Shown here piece by piece: positions 8,647-17,617 of a stretch of DNA of 39,223 bases. The position numbers and the translations under genes are program-made. The stretch lies in NCBI GenBank assembly GCA_900552675.1, contig USAI01000013.1, positions 1 to 39,223 on the forward strand, written 5' to 3'. Source of the stretch: an uncultured Prevotella sp. (GTDB taxonomy: Bacteria; Bacteroidota; Bacteroidia; Bacteroidales; Bacteroidaceae). Positions within the stretch are counted from its first letter, which is position 1. Every line of letters begins with the position of its first letter. Under the pieces are notes generated by a model. That model was not told the DNA's origin and searched no databases. It worked only from the letters and a program-made list of their open reading frames with translations.

Positions 8647-10989
8647 TCAAGGATGAGTTTCGCTCATCTCTAAATGTAAGGTTCCACCCTTCATTAGGCT
8701 GTGGTAATCAATATGCGGTGAGATGGGTTTCCCGTTCCACAATGCTCGTTTAATATAAATGGCTTTGTGGCTATTGTTTGGAGCCTCAATGATAAGCGTG
8801 TTGCCGTTGCCCAACCTCACGGTGATATGACGAAACAGGGGGCTTGTAATTTCAAAACGTGTATCGCCAGGACAATATTGATGCAGCCCTATGGCCGACA
8901 ATACATACCAAGCCGACATCTGTCCCACATCTTCGTTACCAACTAACCCCTCGACCTTATTATGATAAGCGTTGCGACAGATGTTTCTGGTATGATACTG
9001 GGTTTTCCAAGGCTGGCCTAACCTATTGTAAAGATAAGGCACAAAATGTACGGGTTCGTTAGCATGGTTATAATATGCGTTCCATAGCATCTGCTTAGGC
9101 GTGTTCTGAAACATACTGTCAAGATCGGCTATCACTTTGCGTTTGCCTCCCATCAGTGTTACCATTCCGTCTACATCGTGAGGCACAAACCAGCCTTGCT
9201 GCAAGGGGTTACACTCTATACATCCATACCACTCTTTAAGTCGGCCTTCTTCGGGCCAAGGTAACCAAGCACCTTTTTCATCTCGCGGCCGGAACCATCC
9301 CTTCTCTTTGTCAAAAATGTTGCGATAGGCTTGAGCTTTTTTCGCATACGCCAGCGCATCGGCCTTATGCCCTAAGAGGTGTGCCATGCGCGATAGGCAC
9401 CAGTCAGTATAAGCATACTCAAGGGTGTATGAAAGGCACAGGCTGCCAGGGGTATAGCCATACTGGTCGTTTCCAAACCTTGCTGACGTGTTTTTTGCAT
9501 ACTGGTAAGCTAACGACACATTATATTGGCGTATGCCTTTAGCATAGGCATCAGATAAAACTGAGATGGCAGGGTTGCCCAACATGCAGCCTGAATAGGC
9601 GTTAAGCAATTCCCAGCGTTCAAAATACTGTCGGCCACTTTGGGTTGCCATCGTGATAAGCGAGTTGAGCAGGTCGTTCACTAAAGTAGGGTTAATGAGC
9701 GTTTGCAATGGCATTTGCGAACGAAACACATCCCATCCGCTAAACACTGTGCGCTTGCTAAAGGTGCCATCGGTGGTATGCACTTGATAATCGCCACCCA
9801 CATAACGTCCGTCAACATCTTGGCACACACGGGGGGCTATCATCGTGTGGTAAAGCGAGGTGTAGAACACTTTGCGCTCTTCGTCAGTGCCGCCTTGCAC
9901 GGCTATGCACCCCAGCTTTTTGTTCCATTGGTCAATGGTGGCACGGTGCACCTCGTCGAAAGAGCGGTTTGCTACCTCGGCATTAAAATTAAGACGAGCG
10001 CCATCAATATCAACATAAGAGAGGCCTACCGACATCTCAATACGCTCGCCATCTAAGGTAGCGGTCTCGGCATAAACACCTATATGGCGCCCCTCAATTT
10101 CACACGATTTTTTATTGGCAAAATCAACGCTCTTTTGTTGGGCAGAAGCCACTGCCTGTATATAGGCGGCCGAAACCACATCGTCATTATTGCCCTTCAT
10201 CCCAGGGGGCAACGTGGCGCTAAAAAAGCCGAAACGTGACATGGGTTTATTGAAACGGGCATGAAAGAACAAACGATATTTCACTTGTCCCTCACCATTG
10301 CCCCAACCTCCACTTTCAGGCTGGCAATCAATCCACCCCTCAAGCGTTTGAGCGTCTATCACATGTACATACTGTCTTGAGGCGGTACCACCTACACGGC
10401 GAGCAAGATCAATCAGCACTCGTGAACAAGGGTTTGCAGGAAAAGTCATTCGCAATACACCACAATGGGGAGCAGCCGTGGCTTCAGCATAAATGTGGGT
10501 ATCAGAAAGACGAACGGCATAATAGCCCGCATGGGCTCGCTCGGTAGCTTTATCATAGGCCGAACGCCATCCTGGCACACTACAGCCATCGCGCCCAGCA
10601 AAGGTGCGTAAAGGGCCTGTTGTGGGCATAACAAGAAAGTTGCCCATCTCGCCATTCCACCCTATGCCACTCATTTGCGTCATTGAGAAACCTTCAATAT
10701 GGGTGTGTTCATAACTGTAACCTGAACCATTGTCGCCACCAAGAATGGTTTGCGGGCTTACTTGCGCCATGCCAAAGGGGGTGGTGGCACCAGGAAAAGT
10801 TTTCCCGAGACCATGGTATGCACCAGCTGCCTCAGTATTGGTACTGGCGCCTACAAAAGGGTTTACCTCATAAGCCAACGATGCCTCTTGTGCTACACAC
10901 GGGCCACTGGCGATAGTATGGGCTGAACAAAGTGTAAAAAACATGACGCATCTGGCTACGCCATGAGTTATGATTTGAGTATTGATCAT
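8647..10989 (-). CDS. Alpha-mannosidase, GH92
   Basis: This 780-residue secreted exo-alpha-mannosidase of family GH92 is Ca2+-dependent and inverting. The N-terminal beta-sandwich begins VNPFVGAST (42-50) with FPGATTPFGMAQVSP at 65-79 and GYSYEHTHIEGFSMTQMSG at 90-108, all family hallmarks. The helical barrel has the acid in NHANEPVHFVPYLYN (E645) and the conserved GNEDVGQMSAWY at 684-695. A long N-terminus precedes the mature part. M1 gives a weakly charged signal peptide, and M16 is an alternative start. Family members cleave alpha-1,2-, 1,3-, 1,4- or 1,6-mannose, and linkage cannot be assigned here. It follows the GH38-like gene by 44 bp, so co-transcription is likely. Confidence 0.95.
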   Translation of the reverse strand: MINTQIITHGVARCVMFFTLCSAHTIASGPCVAQEASLAYEVNPFVGASTNTEAAGAYHGLGKTFPGATTPFGMAQVSPQTILGGDNGSGYSYEHTHIEGFSMTQMSGIGWNGEMGNFLVMPTTGPLRTFAGRDGCSVPGWRSAYDKATERAHAGYYAVRLSDTHIYAEATAAPHCGVLRMTFPANPCSRVLIDLARRVGGTASRQYVHVIDAQTLEGWIDCQPESGGWGNGEGQVKYRLFFHARFNKPMSRFGFFSATLPPGMKGNNDDVVSAAYIQAVASAQQKSVDFANKKSCEIEGRHIGVYAETATLDGERIEMSVGLSYVDIDGARLNFNAEVANRSFDEVHRATIDQWNKKLGCIAVQGGTDEERKVFYTSLYHTMIAPRVCQDVDGRYVGGDYQVHTTDGTFSKRTVFSGWDVFRSQMPLQTLINPTLVNDLLNSLITMATQSGRQYFERWELLNAYSGCMLGNPAISVLSDAYAKGIRQYNVSLAYQYAKNTSARFGNDQYGYTPGSLCLSYTLEYAYTDWCLSRMAHLLGHKADALAYAKKAQAYRNIFDKEKGWFRPRDEKGAWLPWPEEGRLKEWYGCIECNPLQQGWFVPHDVDGMVTLMGGKRKVIADLDSMFQNTPKQMLWNAYYNHANEPVHFVPYLYNRLGQPWKTQYHTRNICRNAYHNKVEGLVGNEDVGQMSAWYVLSAIGLHQYCPGDTRFEITSPLFRHITVRLGNGNTLIIEAPNNSHKAIYIKRALWNGKPISPHIDYHSLMKGGTLHLEMSETHP

Positions 10990-11033
10990 AGGTATTTCTT
11001 TTTTTTACTGAAACTATAATTACTTATTATATA

Positions 11034-13448
11034 TTAGGGGCGAGAGACACGTAAATTAGCAAGACCAAAACGAGGTATAGACAAACTAACGCTATTGTTA
11101 CTGACTGGCAATTGTGATAAGAGATGCCCATCAAGGTCAGTAAGTGCTACCTGTTGCACAGGAAAGCAAAATTTTACGGTTTGGGGCTCGCAAGAACCAT
11201 CAGCATTAAACAAGCGTACGGTAAGAGAGGTATCGGGCTGAGCCACAACTGCCGACAAGGCAAAAGCCGACTGAATGTACTGGCGCGAGGGTTGCCACAC
11301 ATAACTACCACGAGCCACTACTGGTTCTTGCCACTGCATAGCCAGCTGCTGTAAGCGAGAGGCATCCCAGCGAGCGGCATGAGGCACTAAAGCGTAACGC
11401 ATCTCGGTAACACCATCAAGCGGATAATTGCGCCACCACAACCCAGGACCAGCATACTGCACAGTAAGGGCTAACGGGTGCTGCTGTCCATAAGTGTAGC
11501 TGGTTGTGTGGTCGGTGAAGAGGGCTAAGCCATGGCCCTGTGGCCCTTCACTAATATCGGCCCAATGTAACAAAACGTTATTCTTTATGCTGTTCCAACT
11601 GTTGAAAAATGTATCACTGTATGCACTTTCACAAACATCAAAAGGAGCATCCTTACTCAGTTTGGCCTCTTTCAGCATGGTAGGGAAAAACAGGTTAAGC
11701 ATATAGCGCGTATCATAATGAGCGGTACGAGATGCATTGCGCTGTGTGGTAACATCTTCACCTATGCGCTGATTATGCTGCCAAAAAATGCGCAAGTGGC
11801 AATCAACCAAGGGTGTATGACGTTTCAACGTAATGGTTTTAACAAAACGCGTTCCTGCTATAGAGCCCTCAATATGTAACGTTTGCATAAGATGGCCATA
11901 AGTATATAACGTAGCCTTGGCGGGCTGCTCAGCTGAAGAACAAAAACGTTGATGGGCAGGGAAAAAGCCTCGCAGCTCGCCTAAGGCATAACCTGAAGTG
12001 TCGTTAGCATTAGCATAATAAACAACATGGCCATCACGCTTATCAAGAAAATGGCTCACAGTGCCACCACGCTCTAAATTGAACGTTATGCGATAAAGGT
12101 CGTTCTCAAGGGTAATAGTGGGCTGGGTGCATACTGTCGACACTGGAGAAACAACACGACGAGGTACCGTTATATGTCCGAAAGCAGGAACACTAACTTG
12201 CTGTACGCTACAAGTGCCATCGCTTGCTGATAGGCTTACAACCTCGGTGCGAGGTGTTTCGGTAGTATTGAAAAAAGTAACGTATGGCGCCCCTTCAGCA
12301 TCAACACCCAGCGCACTATCGGTCAAAGCAAGAGCCGAAGCAATGGTATGAGACGTCCAACAACGTATAACATTGGCCCAATTGCCATAATGCTTAAAGT
12401 GGTTATAGGGCACTATCCATGAATCATGATGCTGGGCCAACATAAGGGTGCGCCAAGCACTATCAAACAAAGCGGTATCGGGGGTGAAAGATCTGCTTAA
12501 AGCCGACATGGCCGATAGTTTTTCGGCTTGCACCAACTGGTTTTCTGCAGCCCGAACCTGACGGCCTATACGTTGCAACACCTGTGTACCCCACATAAGG
12601 GCGGGCAATACGTCTTCTTGTGTAAATGTATGAGAAGTGCGACGGGTGCTGTCGGTAAGTGTAGAAATGTAATCGGTCCAGCGCACATAACGTGTGTTTC
12701 GCTGATGAGAACCTAACCAAGGGCCATACTTCCAACCTGCATCTTGAAAACACATGCCTACAGGATTTTCTATGCCTGCTTTACGACAGGCCAACAAAAA
12801 CGAGCGCTGATTGTTCCATGCTGTAGTTTGCCACACACTATTGGGCTGCAACTGCTCACAAGCATAACGTGGAACGGCAGTAATGGCTGTACCATCGGGG
12901 CCAATCAAGTTAACGGTTTGTCCACCAAAGGCACGGGTATAGCCTCCCCAACATGTATCAGGACACTTCAGCGAAAGATATTTAAAACCAAATAGTTTTA
13001 ATAGTTGGGGCAACTGACTGGTAAAACAGGGTTCTTCACTGGCATAAGTGGTAAACGCTATACCAGGGAAATGGGTGCGTAGTTTGCGCATACCATACTG
13101 AAACTGACGTATAATACTCTCACCACTAACATTATAAAGATAAGGTTGAGCATAAGTAGGGTTATTGTATTCGACCTGTGATGTAGACATCACTTTTTGA
13201 AAATCGAAGTAAGCCTGAGGAGTGGCTACACGTACCGAATCCCATGTTTCGGGCTCTATTTCTAAACCTATTTTCCAGGAAGGATTAGCCTTTAATTGGT
13301 CGGTCATAAACTGTGTATACCAAGACAATGGGTAATGGCCATATATGCCACCATGATATCCATCTACAAAATAATTAGCACGGTGCTGACCATAAATAAC
13401 CATCGAGACTAAAAGGGAGAATAATAATATTGTTTTTTTTGTATTCAT
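11034..13448 (-). CDS. Divergent GH38-like alpha-mannosidase
   Basis: This is an 804-residue exported protein (signal peptide about 1-20). The layout follows GH38: N-terminal catalytic-type barrel (WKIGLEIEPETWD at 58-70), a helical middle domain with LMLAQHHDSW (HHD at 340-342), then a large beta domain with LENDLYRITFN and a FLDKRDGHVV segment. GH38 retaining alpha-mannosidases use a Zn2+ held by an N-terminal His/Asp pair, the nucleophile Asp and a His of the HHD motif. HHD is kept, but the N-terminal HxHND motif is replaced by DGYHGGIYGH (29-38). The nucleophile region reads SEEPCF (137-142), so the aligned Asp appears to be Glu. It may be a distinct GH38 subgroup or an enzyme with changed activity. 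Confidence 0.8.
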   Translation of the reverse strand: MNTKKTILLFSLLVSMVIYGQHRANYFVDGYHGGIYGHYPLSWYTQFMTDQLKANPSWKIGLEIEPETWDSVRVATPQAYFDFQKVMSTSQVEYNNPTYAQPYLYNVSGESIIRQFQYGMRKLRTHFPGIAFTTYASEEPCFTSQLPQLLKLFGFKYLSLKCPDTCWGGYTRAFGGQTVNLIGPDGTAITAVPRYACEQLQPNSVWQTTAWNNQRSFLLACRKAGIENPVGMCFQDAGWKYGPWLGSHQRNTRYVRWTDYISTLTDSTRRTSHTFTQEDVLPALMWGTQVLQRIGRQVRAAENQLVQAEKLSAMSALSRSFTPDTALFDSAWRTLMLAQHHDSWIVPYNHFKHYGNWANVIRCWTSHTIASALALTDSALGVDAEGAPYVTFFNTTETPRTEVVSLSASDGTCSVQQVSVPAFGHITVPRRVVSPVSTVCTQPTITLENDLYRITFNLERGGTVSHFLDKRDGHVVYYANANDTSGYALGELRGFFPAHQRFCSSAEQPAKATLYTYGHLMQTLHIEGSIAGTRFVKTITLKRHTPLVDCHLRIFWQHNQRIGEDVTTQRNASRTAHYDTRYMLNLFFPTMLKEAKLSKDAPFDVCESAYSDTFFNSWNSIKNNVLLHWADISEGPQGHGLALFTDHTTSYTYGQQHPLALTVQYAGPGLWWRNYPLDGVTEMRYALVPHAARWDASRLQQLAMQWQEPVVARGSYVWQPSRQYIQSAFALSAVVAQPDTSLTVRLFNADGSCEPQTVKFCFPVQQVALTDLDGHLLSQLPVSNNSVSLSIPRFGLANLRVSRP

Positions 13449-13508
13449 GATGTAGCAATAAAGTCGTTTTTTGGTTATGTGAATATATATTGGATATGGG
13501 TATAAGCA

Positions 13509-14705
13509 TCAAGCCAATAATGGTGAACGCTGCACTAACACATGCGATAAACAGCGCGGAAGGAATACTGCGCAGAATAAGGCATGCTGCAAGTCAACCG
13601 AAGGAGTAAAAGGGGTAAGCATGATAAAGATTGCCAACACAACACTATATATCATAAAAACTTTATAATACTGAGATTGCTTACGAAAAAGAAGCCATAA
13701 TATGGCAGGCAACGGATTAAAGACAATTGTGTAGAAACTTCCCGATGCCCCTATTAACGACGAGAAGAACGACATATAACAAATAAATAATGACAACAGC
13801 GTGTGAAGAAGAAGAAGTGCCCCATCAATATAACGCATAAAAGACAACGGATGGCGCTTATCAATCATACTAAGCACACACAGCAACACAAACAACAGAG
13901 AAAAACATAACGTAGGTGTAAACCAGAAAGTATGGTCGCCAGCATCGCCACATACAATAACGCGAGGCGACGACACTAACATGGGTCGACTAGCACCATT
14001 GGCATCAACAATAGAAGCCGACTGCCATGCATCAGCCAACAACTGAGGCGACAATTTATCAGCAAGGTCGCCCTGGCGCTCGCCTTCATCAGCTAACAAA
14101 GTAAGCCAGAAAAAACTAATCCATGGACGATGGCGAGATATGTAGCGAACAAAATCTCGATAAGAACCAGTAAGAACCGATGGTAACTGGTGATAGGTAA
14201 TGTGCTCTTGGCCTAACGCCTCGTTAACAGCATAAACACACATTGATGAACAGTTGGTCTTCAAATAATTGTAAGGTCGACAACAAGAGTCGGCCAGTTC
14301 GCTATCAAGCAAGGCCCACAGCGAACGTTTCTCATCAAGATTAAGATTCAGTTCATACTCAATAACCTGACGACCTTGCTGACGATAATCAGCAAGATAC
14401 TCGGAAGTATAAGCCGTAGAAAACACACCCATACCCTTACCAGAAAAAAAATTAAAATAACTCTGTGTATTGTCACTCAAACCATACGTAAAACAAAAGT
14501 CAAGTTGTTCAGACATACATTGCATACGCAAAGCACAATGACCATGAGCGGTATAAGCAGTATAACCTGGCGACACCACTATAAGACTAGCTTTTAGATC
14601 GGTAGGTAATGTATCTGCTTTAACTGGCTGGCCAAAAAAGAAAACAGATAGCCAAAGGACAATCTGTACAAAGCCAAGCGTACACTGACGAAGGTATCGG
14701 TTCAT
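13509..14705 (-). CDS. lnb: Lnb-like lipoprotein N-acyltransferase (DUF4105)
   Basis: With the start at 14705 this is a 398-residue protein: a signal peptide or anchor (about 9-30), a periplasmic DUF4105 domain (about 31-245), and about five membrane helices (about 259-281, 291-315, 324-341, 347-365, 372-392). The domain shows the hallmark HGH (54-56) and TNCSS (C152), a plausible Cys/His active pair. The Bacteroides protein of this family, Lnb, adds the third acyl chain to the lipoprotein N-terminus, the job of Lnt in proteobacteria. The ATG at 14750 lies inside the upstream terminator stem, so 14705 is the better start. It lies 60 bp before the glycosidase genes, which may be transcribed from it by read-through. 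Orthology to true Lnb is inferred from domain layout. Confidence 0.72.
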   Translation of the reverse strand: MNRYLRQCTLGFVQIVLWLSVFFFGQPVKADTLPTDLKASLIVVSPGYTAYTAHGHCALRMQCMSEQLDFCFTYGLSDNTQSYFNFFSGKGMGVFSTAYTSEYLADYRQQGRQVIEYELNLNLDEKRSLWALLDSELADSCCRPYNYLKTNCSSMCVYAVNEALGQEHITYHQLPSVLTGSYRDFVRYISRHRPWISFFWLTLLADEGERQGDLADKLSPQLLADAWQSASIVDANGASRPMLVSSPRVIVCGDAGDHTFWFTPTLCFSLLFVLLCVLSMIDKRHPLSFMRYIDGALLLLHTLLSLFICYMSFFSSLIGASGSFYTIVFNPLPAILWLLFRKQSQYYKVFMIYSVVLAIFIMLTPFTPSVDLQHALFCAVFLPRCLSHVLVQRSPLLA

Positions 14706-14747
14706 GCGTTGAAAAAAAAGACGTATAAAAAAAGAACAAAAAAGGAA

Positions 14748-14778
14748 CATACACCTAATAATAAATAATAGGTGTATG
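14748..14778 (-). terminator. Rho-independent terminator of the 244-aa secreted-protein gene
   Basis: A perfect 10-bp stem (CATACACCTA at 14748-14757, TAGGTGTATG at 14769-14778) has an 11-nt loop. On the minus strand it is followed by TTCCTTTTTT. It sits about 20 bp after the stop of the gene ending at 14798 and just before the lnb-like gene. Confidence 0.75.
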
Positions 14779-14797
14779 TCCGGATATAAAACTAATA

Positions 14798-15532
14798 TTA
14801 TTTCAGCAATTGTTTCCTGCCATTGACAATAACAATGCCCTTATACTGGGCTTCTACACGCTGACCACTAAGATTATAGCGTACAGGAGCAACTTTAACA
14901 CCATTATTTACTACAGAAGAAATACCTGTTGACTCGCCATCGGGCAACACAGTACCCTCCGGTACGAACACAGCGTAAAAGGTAACATCAGGTTCTTCAC
15001 TCCAATTGTTTTTAGCTCGAGCTGCCTCACGAGCTTTCTCGCCATCACCATCATGATCATTGCTGTTAGCATCTTCGGTACGTGCACAATTTACATTAAC
15101 AACAAACTCGTCATCGCCAGCATAGGGGTCAGTAAAGTTTTCATTATCTGTCCAAGTAGAAGTGAGAAGGTCGGCTTTAGTATACTGTCCATCTTCTTTC
15201 TTTACCAATGAGAAGCCAGCCAATTCATATCCGTCTTCAGGTTCGGCATATAACCAAACCATATAAAGACCAGCCAATGGATCTTCATCCTTATTACGCT
15301 GAATATCGTTACCATTTTCACCAATAGTACATTTCATCTTCACATCCTCGCTCTTGCGACTCTGAAGATTTGAGGGGTCTTCTGTCTTCATGTATACTCT
15401 ACCACGACCCGTTTCATTTACTGTAAGGCGAACATGGATGTTCTTGAACGGAGTAGCCGATGCTACGGCTGCCATCATACAAAGCGCTGCAATTAAAAAT
15501 GTGCGGCGAACATTTAGTAATAGTTTTACCAT
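14798..15532 (-). CDS. Secreted protein with C-terminal sorting-like tail
   Basis: I do not recognise the family of the body of this 244-residue protein. It has a signal peptide (about 1-26, ...AAVASA). A variable acidic region follows, with a D/E/N-rich segment NSNDHDGDGEKAREAARA near 155-172 that could bind Ca2+. The C-terminal 45 residues read GISSVV...YNLSGQRV...KGIVIVNGRK, very like the tails of many Prevotella and Bacteroides secreted proteins and resembling a type IX secretion (type A) sorting domain. It stands alone, with its own terminator and a -7 element (15573-15580) upstream. The likely location is the cell surface or medium. Role unknown. Confidence 0.8.
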   Translation of the reverse strand: MVKLLLNVRRTFLIAALCMMAAVASATPFKNIHVRLTVNETGRGRVYMKTEDPSNLQSRKSEDVKMKCTIGENGNDIQRNKDEDPLAGLYMVWLYAEPEDGYELAGFSLVKKEDGQYTKADLLTSTWTDNENFTDPYAGDDEFVVNVNCARTEDANSNDHDGDGEKAREAARAKNNWSEEPDVTFYAVFVPEGTVLPDGESTGISSVVNNGVKVAPVRYNLSGQRVEAQYKGIVIVNGRKQLLK

Positions 15533-15572
15533 AAGTTTAAAGTGTTTAGAAAATAAATAATTTTGTACGCCG

Positions 15573-15580
15573 CAAAATTA
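15573..15580 (-). promoter_or_regulatory. Candidate -7 element of the secreted-protein gene
   Basis: On the minus strand this reads TAATTTTG, matching the Bacteroidota TAnnTTTG box, 41 bp before the start codon. No good -33 TTG lies 19-21 nt upstream. Further upstream (15678-15700) an imperfect palindrome, TTATAACC...GGTTAATAA, could be an operator. Confidence 0.4.
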
Positions 15581-15716
15581 CTCTCAAATATGAAAAAAGG
15601 ATATCATTATTGAACAGAAAACAATCAAAAAAGAACCAAATACACCAAGAACATACATTTAAGGTGGTTTTTGCCCTTATAACCTGAGTTCGGGTTAATA
15701 ACATTATTATCACACA

Positions 15717-15774
15717 AAAAAAGCGTAAAGAACAAAGACGGTTTATTGTCGGTCTTCGTTCTTTACGCTTTTTT
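15717..15774 (-). terminator. Strong terminator of the fumarase gene
   Basis: Two 23-nt arms (15717-15739 and 15752-15774) pair with a single mismatch around a 12-nt loop. The arms begin with six A and end with six T, so it could work on both strands. On the minus strand it lies 20 bp after the fumarase stop and insulates the next gene. Confidence 0.9.
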
Positions 15775-15794
15775 ATTTTCGTTTTATTTCATTC

Positions 15795-17453
15795 TTACTT
15801 CTGGCAAGCCTGGCAAGGAGTCCAGGGTTTGAGCTGCTGGAAGAAGTCGTTGCCCTTATCATCGACAAGGATGAAGGCGGGGAAGTCTTCAACTGTGATT
15901 TTCCAGATAGCCTCCATACCGAGCTCGGGATATTCAACACACTCAATGCTCTTGATGCTGCTCTGCGAGAGAACGGCAGCTACACCACCGATAGTACCGA
16001 GGTAGAAACCACCGTGCTTCTTGCAAGCGTCGGTAACCACCTGTGAGCGGTTGCCCTTAGCAATCATTACGAGCGATGCTCCGTGGTCTTGGAACTCGTC
16101 AACATAGGGGTCCATACGGTTTGCGGTGGTGGGGCCCATTGATCCACAAGGATATCCCTCTGGCGTCTTGGCCGGACCAGCGTAAAGGATAGGATGATCT
16201 TTAAAGTACTGAGGCATCTCTTCGCCAGCATCAAGACGTGCTTTCAGCTTAGCGTGTGCGATGTCGCGAGCCACAATGATGGTACCCTTCAGGTTTACGC
16301 GAGTGCTAACAGGATACTTGGTCAATTCAGCACGAACAGCATCGATGCCCTTGTCGAGGTCGATTTCAATGCCTGTTGTGCCCTCACCCGGATTGCGCAG
16401 CTCTTCAGGAATGAGCTCTGTGGGGTTGGCATCCATCTTCTCAAGGAACACACCATCCTTTGTGATCTTAGCCTTGATATTGCGGTCGGCCGAGCAGCTT
16501 ACGCCCATACCGATGGGGCAGCTTGCGCCGTGACGAGGCAGACGTACCACACGGATGTCGTGTGCCAGATACTTGCCACCAAACTGTGCACCGAGACCAA
16601 TCTTGTGTGCCTCTTCAAGAAGCTTGTTCTCAAGGTCGATATCGCGGAATGCGCGACCTGTCTCGTCGCCTGTGGTAGGCAGACTATCATAATACTTGAT
16701 GCTTGCCAACTTCACAGTGAGCAGGTTCTTCTCGGCCGATGTACCACCGATAACGAAAGCGATGTGATAAGGAGGACAAGCAGCTGTGCCCAGGCTCTTC
16801 ATCTTCTCAACGAGGAAAGGCAGCAGTGTGCCCTCGTTCTGAATAGTGGCCTTGGTCATAGGATAGAAGTATGTCTTGTTGGCCGAGCCACCACCCTTAG
16901 CAACCATCACGAAGCGATACTCATCACCCTCAGTAGCCTCAATATCAATCTGTGCGGGCAGATTGCAACGGGTGTTCACCTCGTCGTACATATTGAGAGG
17001 AGCGTTCTGCGAGTAGCGCAGATTGTCTTGTGTAAAGGTGTTATAAACGCCCAGTGAGAGAGCCTCTTCATCCTCAAAGTCGGTCCATACGCGCTGTCCC
17101 TTCTCGCCGTGAATGATGGCGGTACCTGTATCCTGGCAGAAAGGCAAGATGCCCTTGGCAGCTGTCTCAGCATTGCGGAGGAACTGCAGAGCCACATACT
17201 TATCGTTCTCTGAAGCCTCAGGGTCGGTCAATATTTTAGCTACCTGCTCGTTGTGCTCACGACGCAGCATAAACTCTACATCGTGGAAAGCCTGCTGTGC
17301 AAGCAAGGTCAGCGCCTCTTTCGAAACCTTCAGGATAGTCTTACCCTCAAACTCGGCTGTGCTTACGCCTTCTTTGGTAAGCAAGCGATATTCGGTATTG
17401 TCCTTGCCCAACTGGAACATAGGAGCATACTTGAACTCTGGTGTTTTAGCCAT
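15795..17453 (-). CDS. fumB: Class I (Fe-S) fumarate hydratase
   Basis: This 552-residue cytoplasmic enzyme interconverts fumarate and malate in the reductive or oxidative TCA branch, central to succinate production in these anaerobes. It is the two-domain, oxygen-sensitive class I form. The three cluster-ligand cysteines are visible as C106 (FCQDTGT), C226 (TAACPPYH) and C312 (GASCPIG). The C-terminal domain has [27 protein letters not shown] near residues 424-450. Length is normal for the family. The start ATG at 17453 gives [13 protein letters not shown], as in homologues. It is monocistronic, with a -7 box at 17502-17509 and a strong terminator downstream. fumA and fumB cannot be told apart from sequence alone. 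Confidence 0.95.
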   Translation of the reverse strand: MAKTPEFKYAPMFQLGKDNTEYRLLTKEGVSTAEFEGKTILKVSKEALTLLAQQAFHDVEFMLRREHNEQVAKILTDPEASENDKYVALQFLRNAETAAKGILPFCQDTGTAIIHGEKGQRVWTDFEDEEALSLGVYNTFTQDNLRYSQNAPLNMYDEVNTRCNLPAQIDIEATEGDEYRFVMVAKGGGSANKTYFYPMTKATIQNEGTLLPFLVEKMKSLGTAACPPYHIAFVIGGTSAEKNLLTVKLASIKYYDSLPTTGDETGRAFRDIDLENKLLEEAHKIGLGAQFGGKYLAHDIRVVRLPRHGASCPIGMGVSCSADRNIKAKITKDGVFLEKMDANPTELIPEELRNPGEGTTGIEIDLDKGIDAVRAELTKYPVSTRVNLKGTIIVARDIAHAKLKARLDAGEEMPQYFKDHPILYAGPAKTPEGYPCGSMGPTTANRMDPYVDEFQDHGASLVMIAKGNRSQVVTDACKKHGGFYLGTIGGVAAVLSQSSIKSIECVEYPELGMEAIWKITVEDFPAFILVDDKGNDFFQQLKPWTPCQACQK

Positions 17454-17501
17454 AATGTTATTTTATATATGATTGTTGTTAGATTCCTTTCTTTCTTATT
17501 G

Positions 17502-17509
17502 CAAAGATA
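17502..17509 (-). promoter_or_regulatory. Candidate -7 element of the fumarase gene
   Basis: The minus strand reads TATCTTTG, a full match to TAnnTTTG, 48 bp before the fumarase start. The nearest TTG is only 13 nt upstream rather than 19-21, so the -33 element is poor. Confidence 0.5.
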
Positions 17510-17617
17510 TGAAAAAAATATACAATGCCCTTCATTTACATCAGTCTTTTTAAAACACTTAACATTACTGAGCAATGTATATTAAACGTTTTACCTTAAA
17601 CGACATGAAACACACTA

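Noticed and set aside
16194..17057. 287-aa plus-strand frame antisense to fumarase
   Set aside because: Fumarase is clearly real with all cluster cysteines; the antisense frame follows from codon bias and has no recognisable domain.
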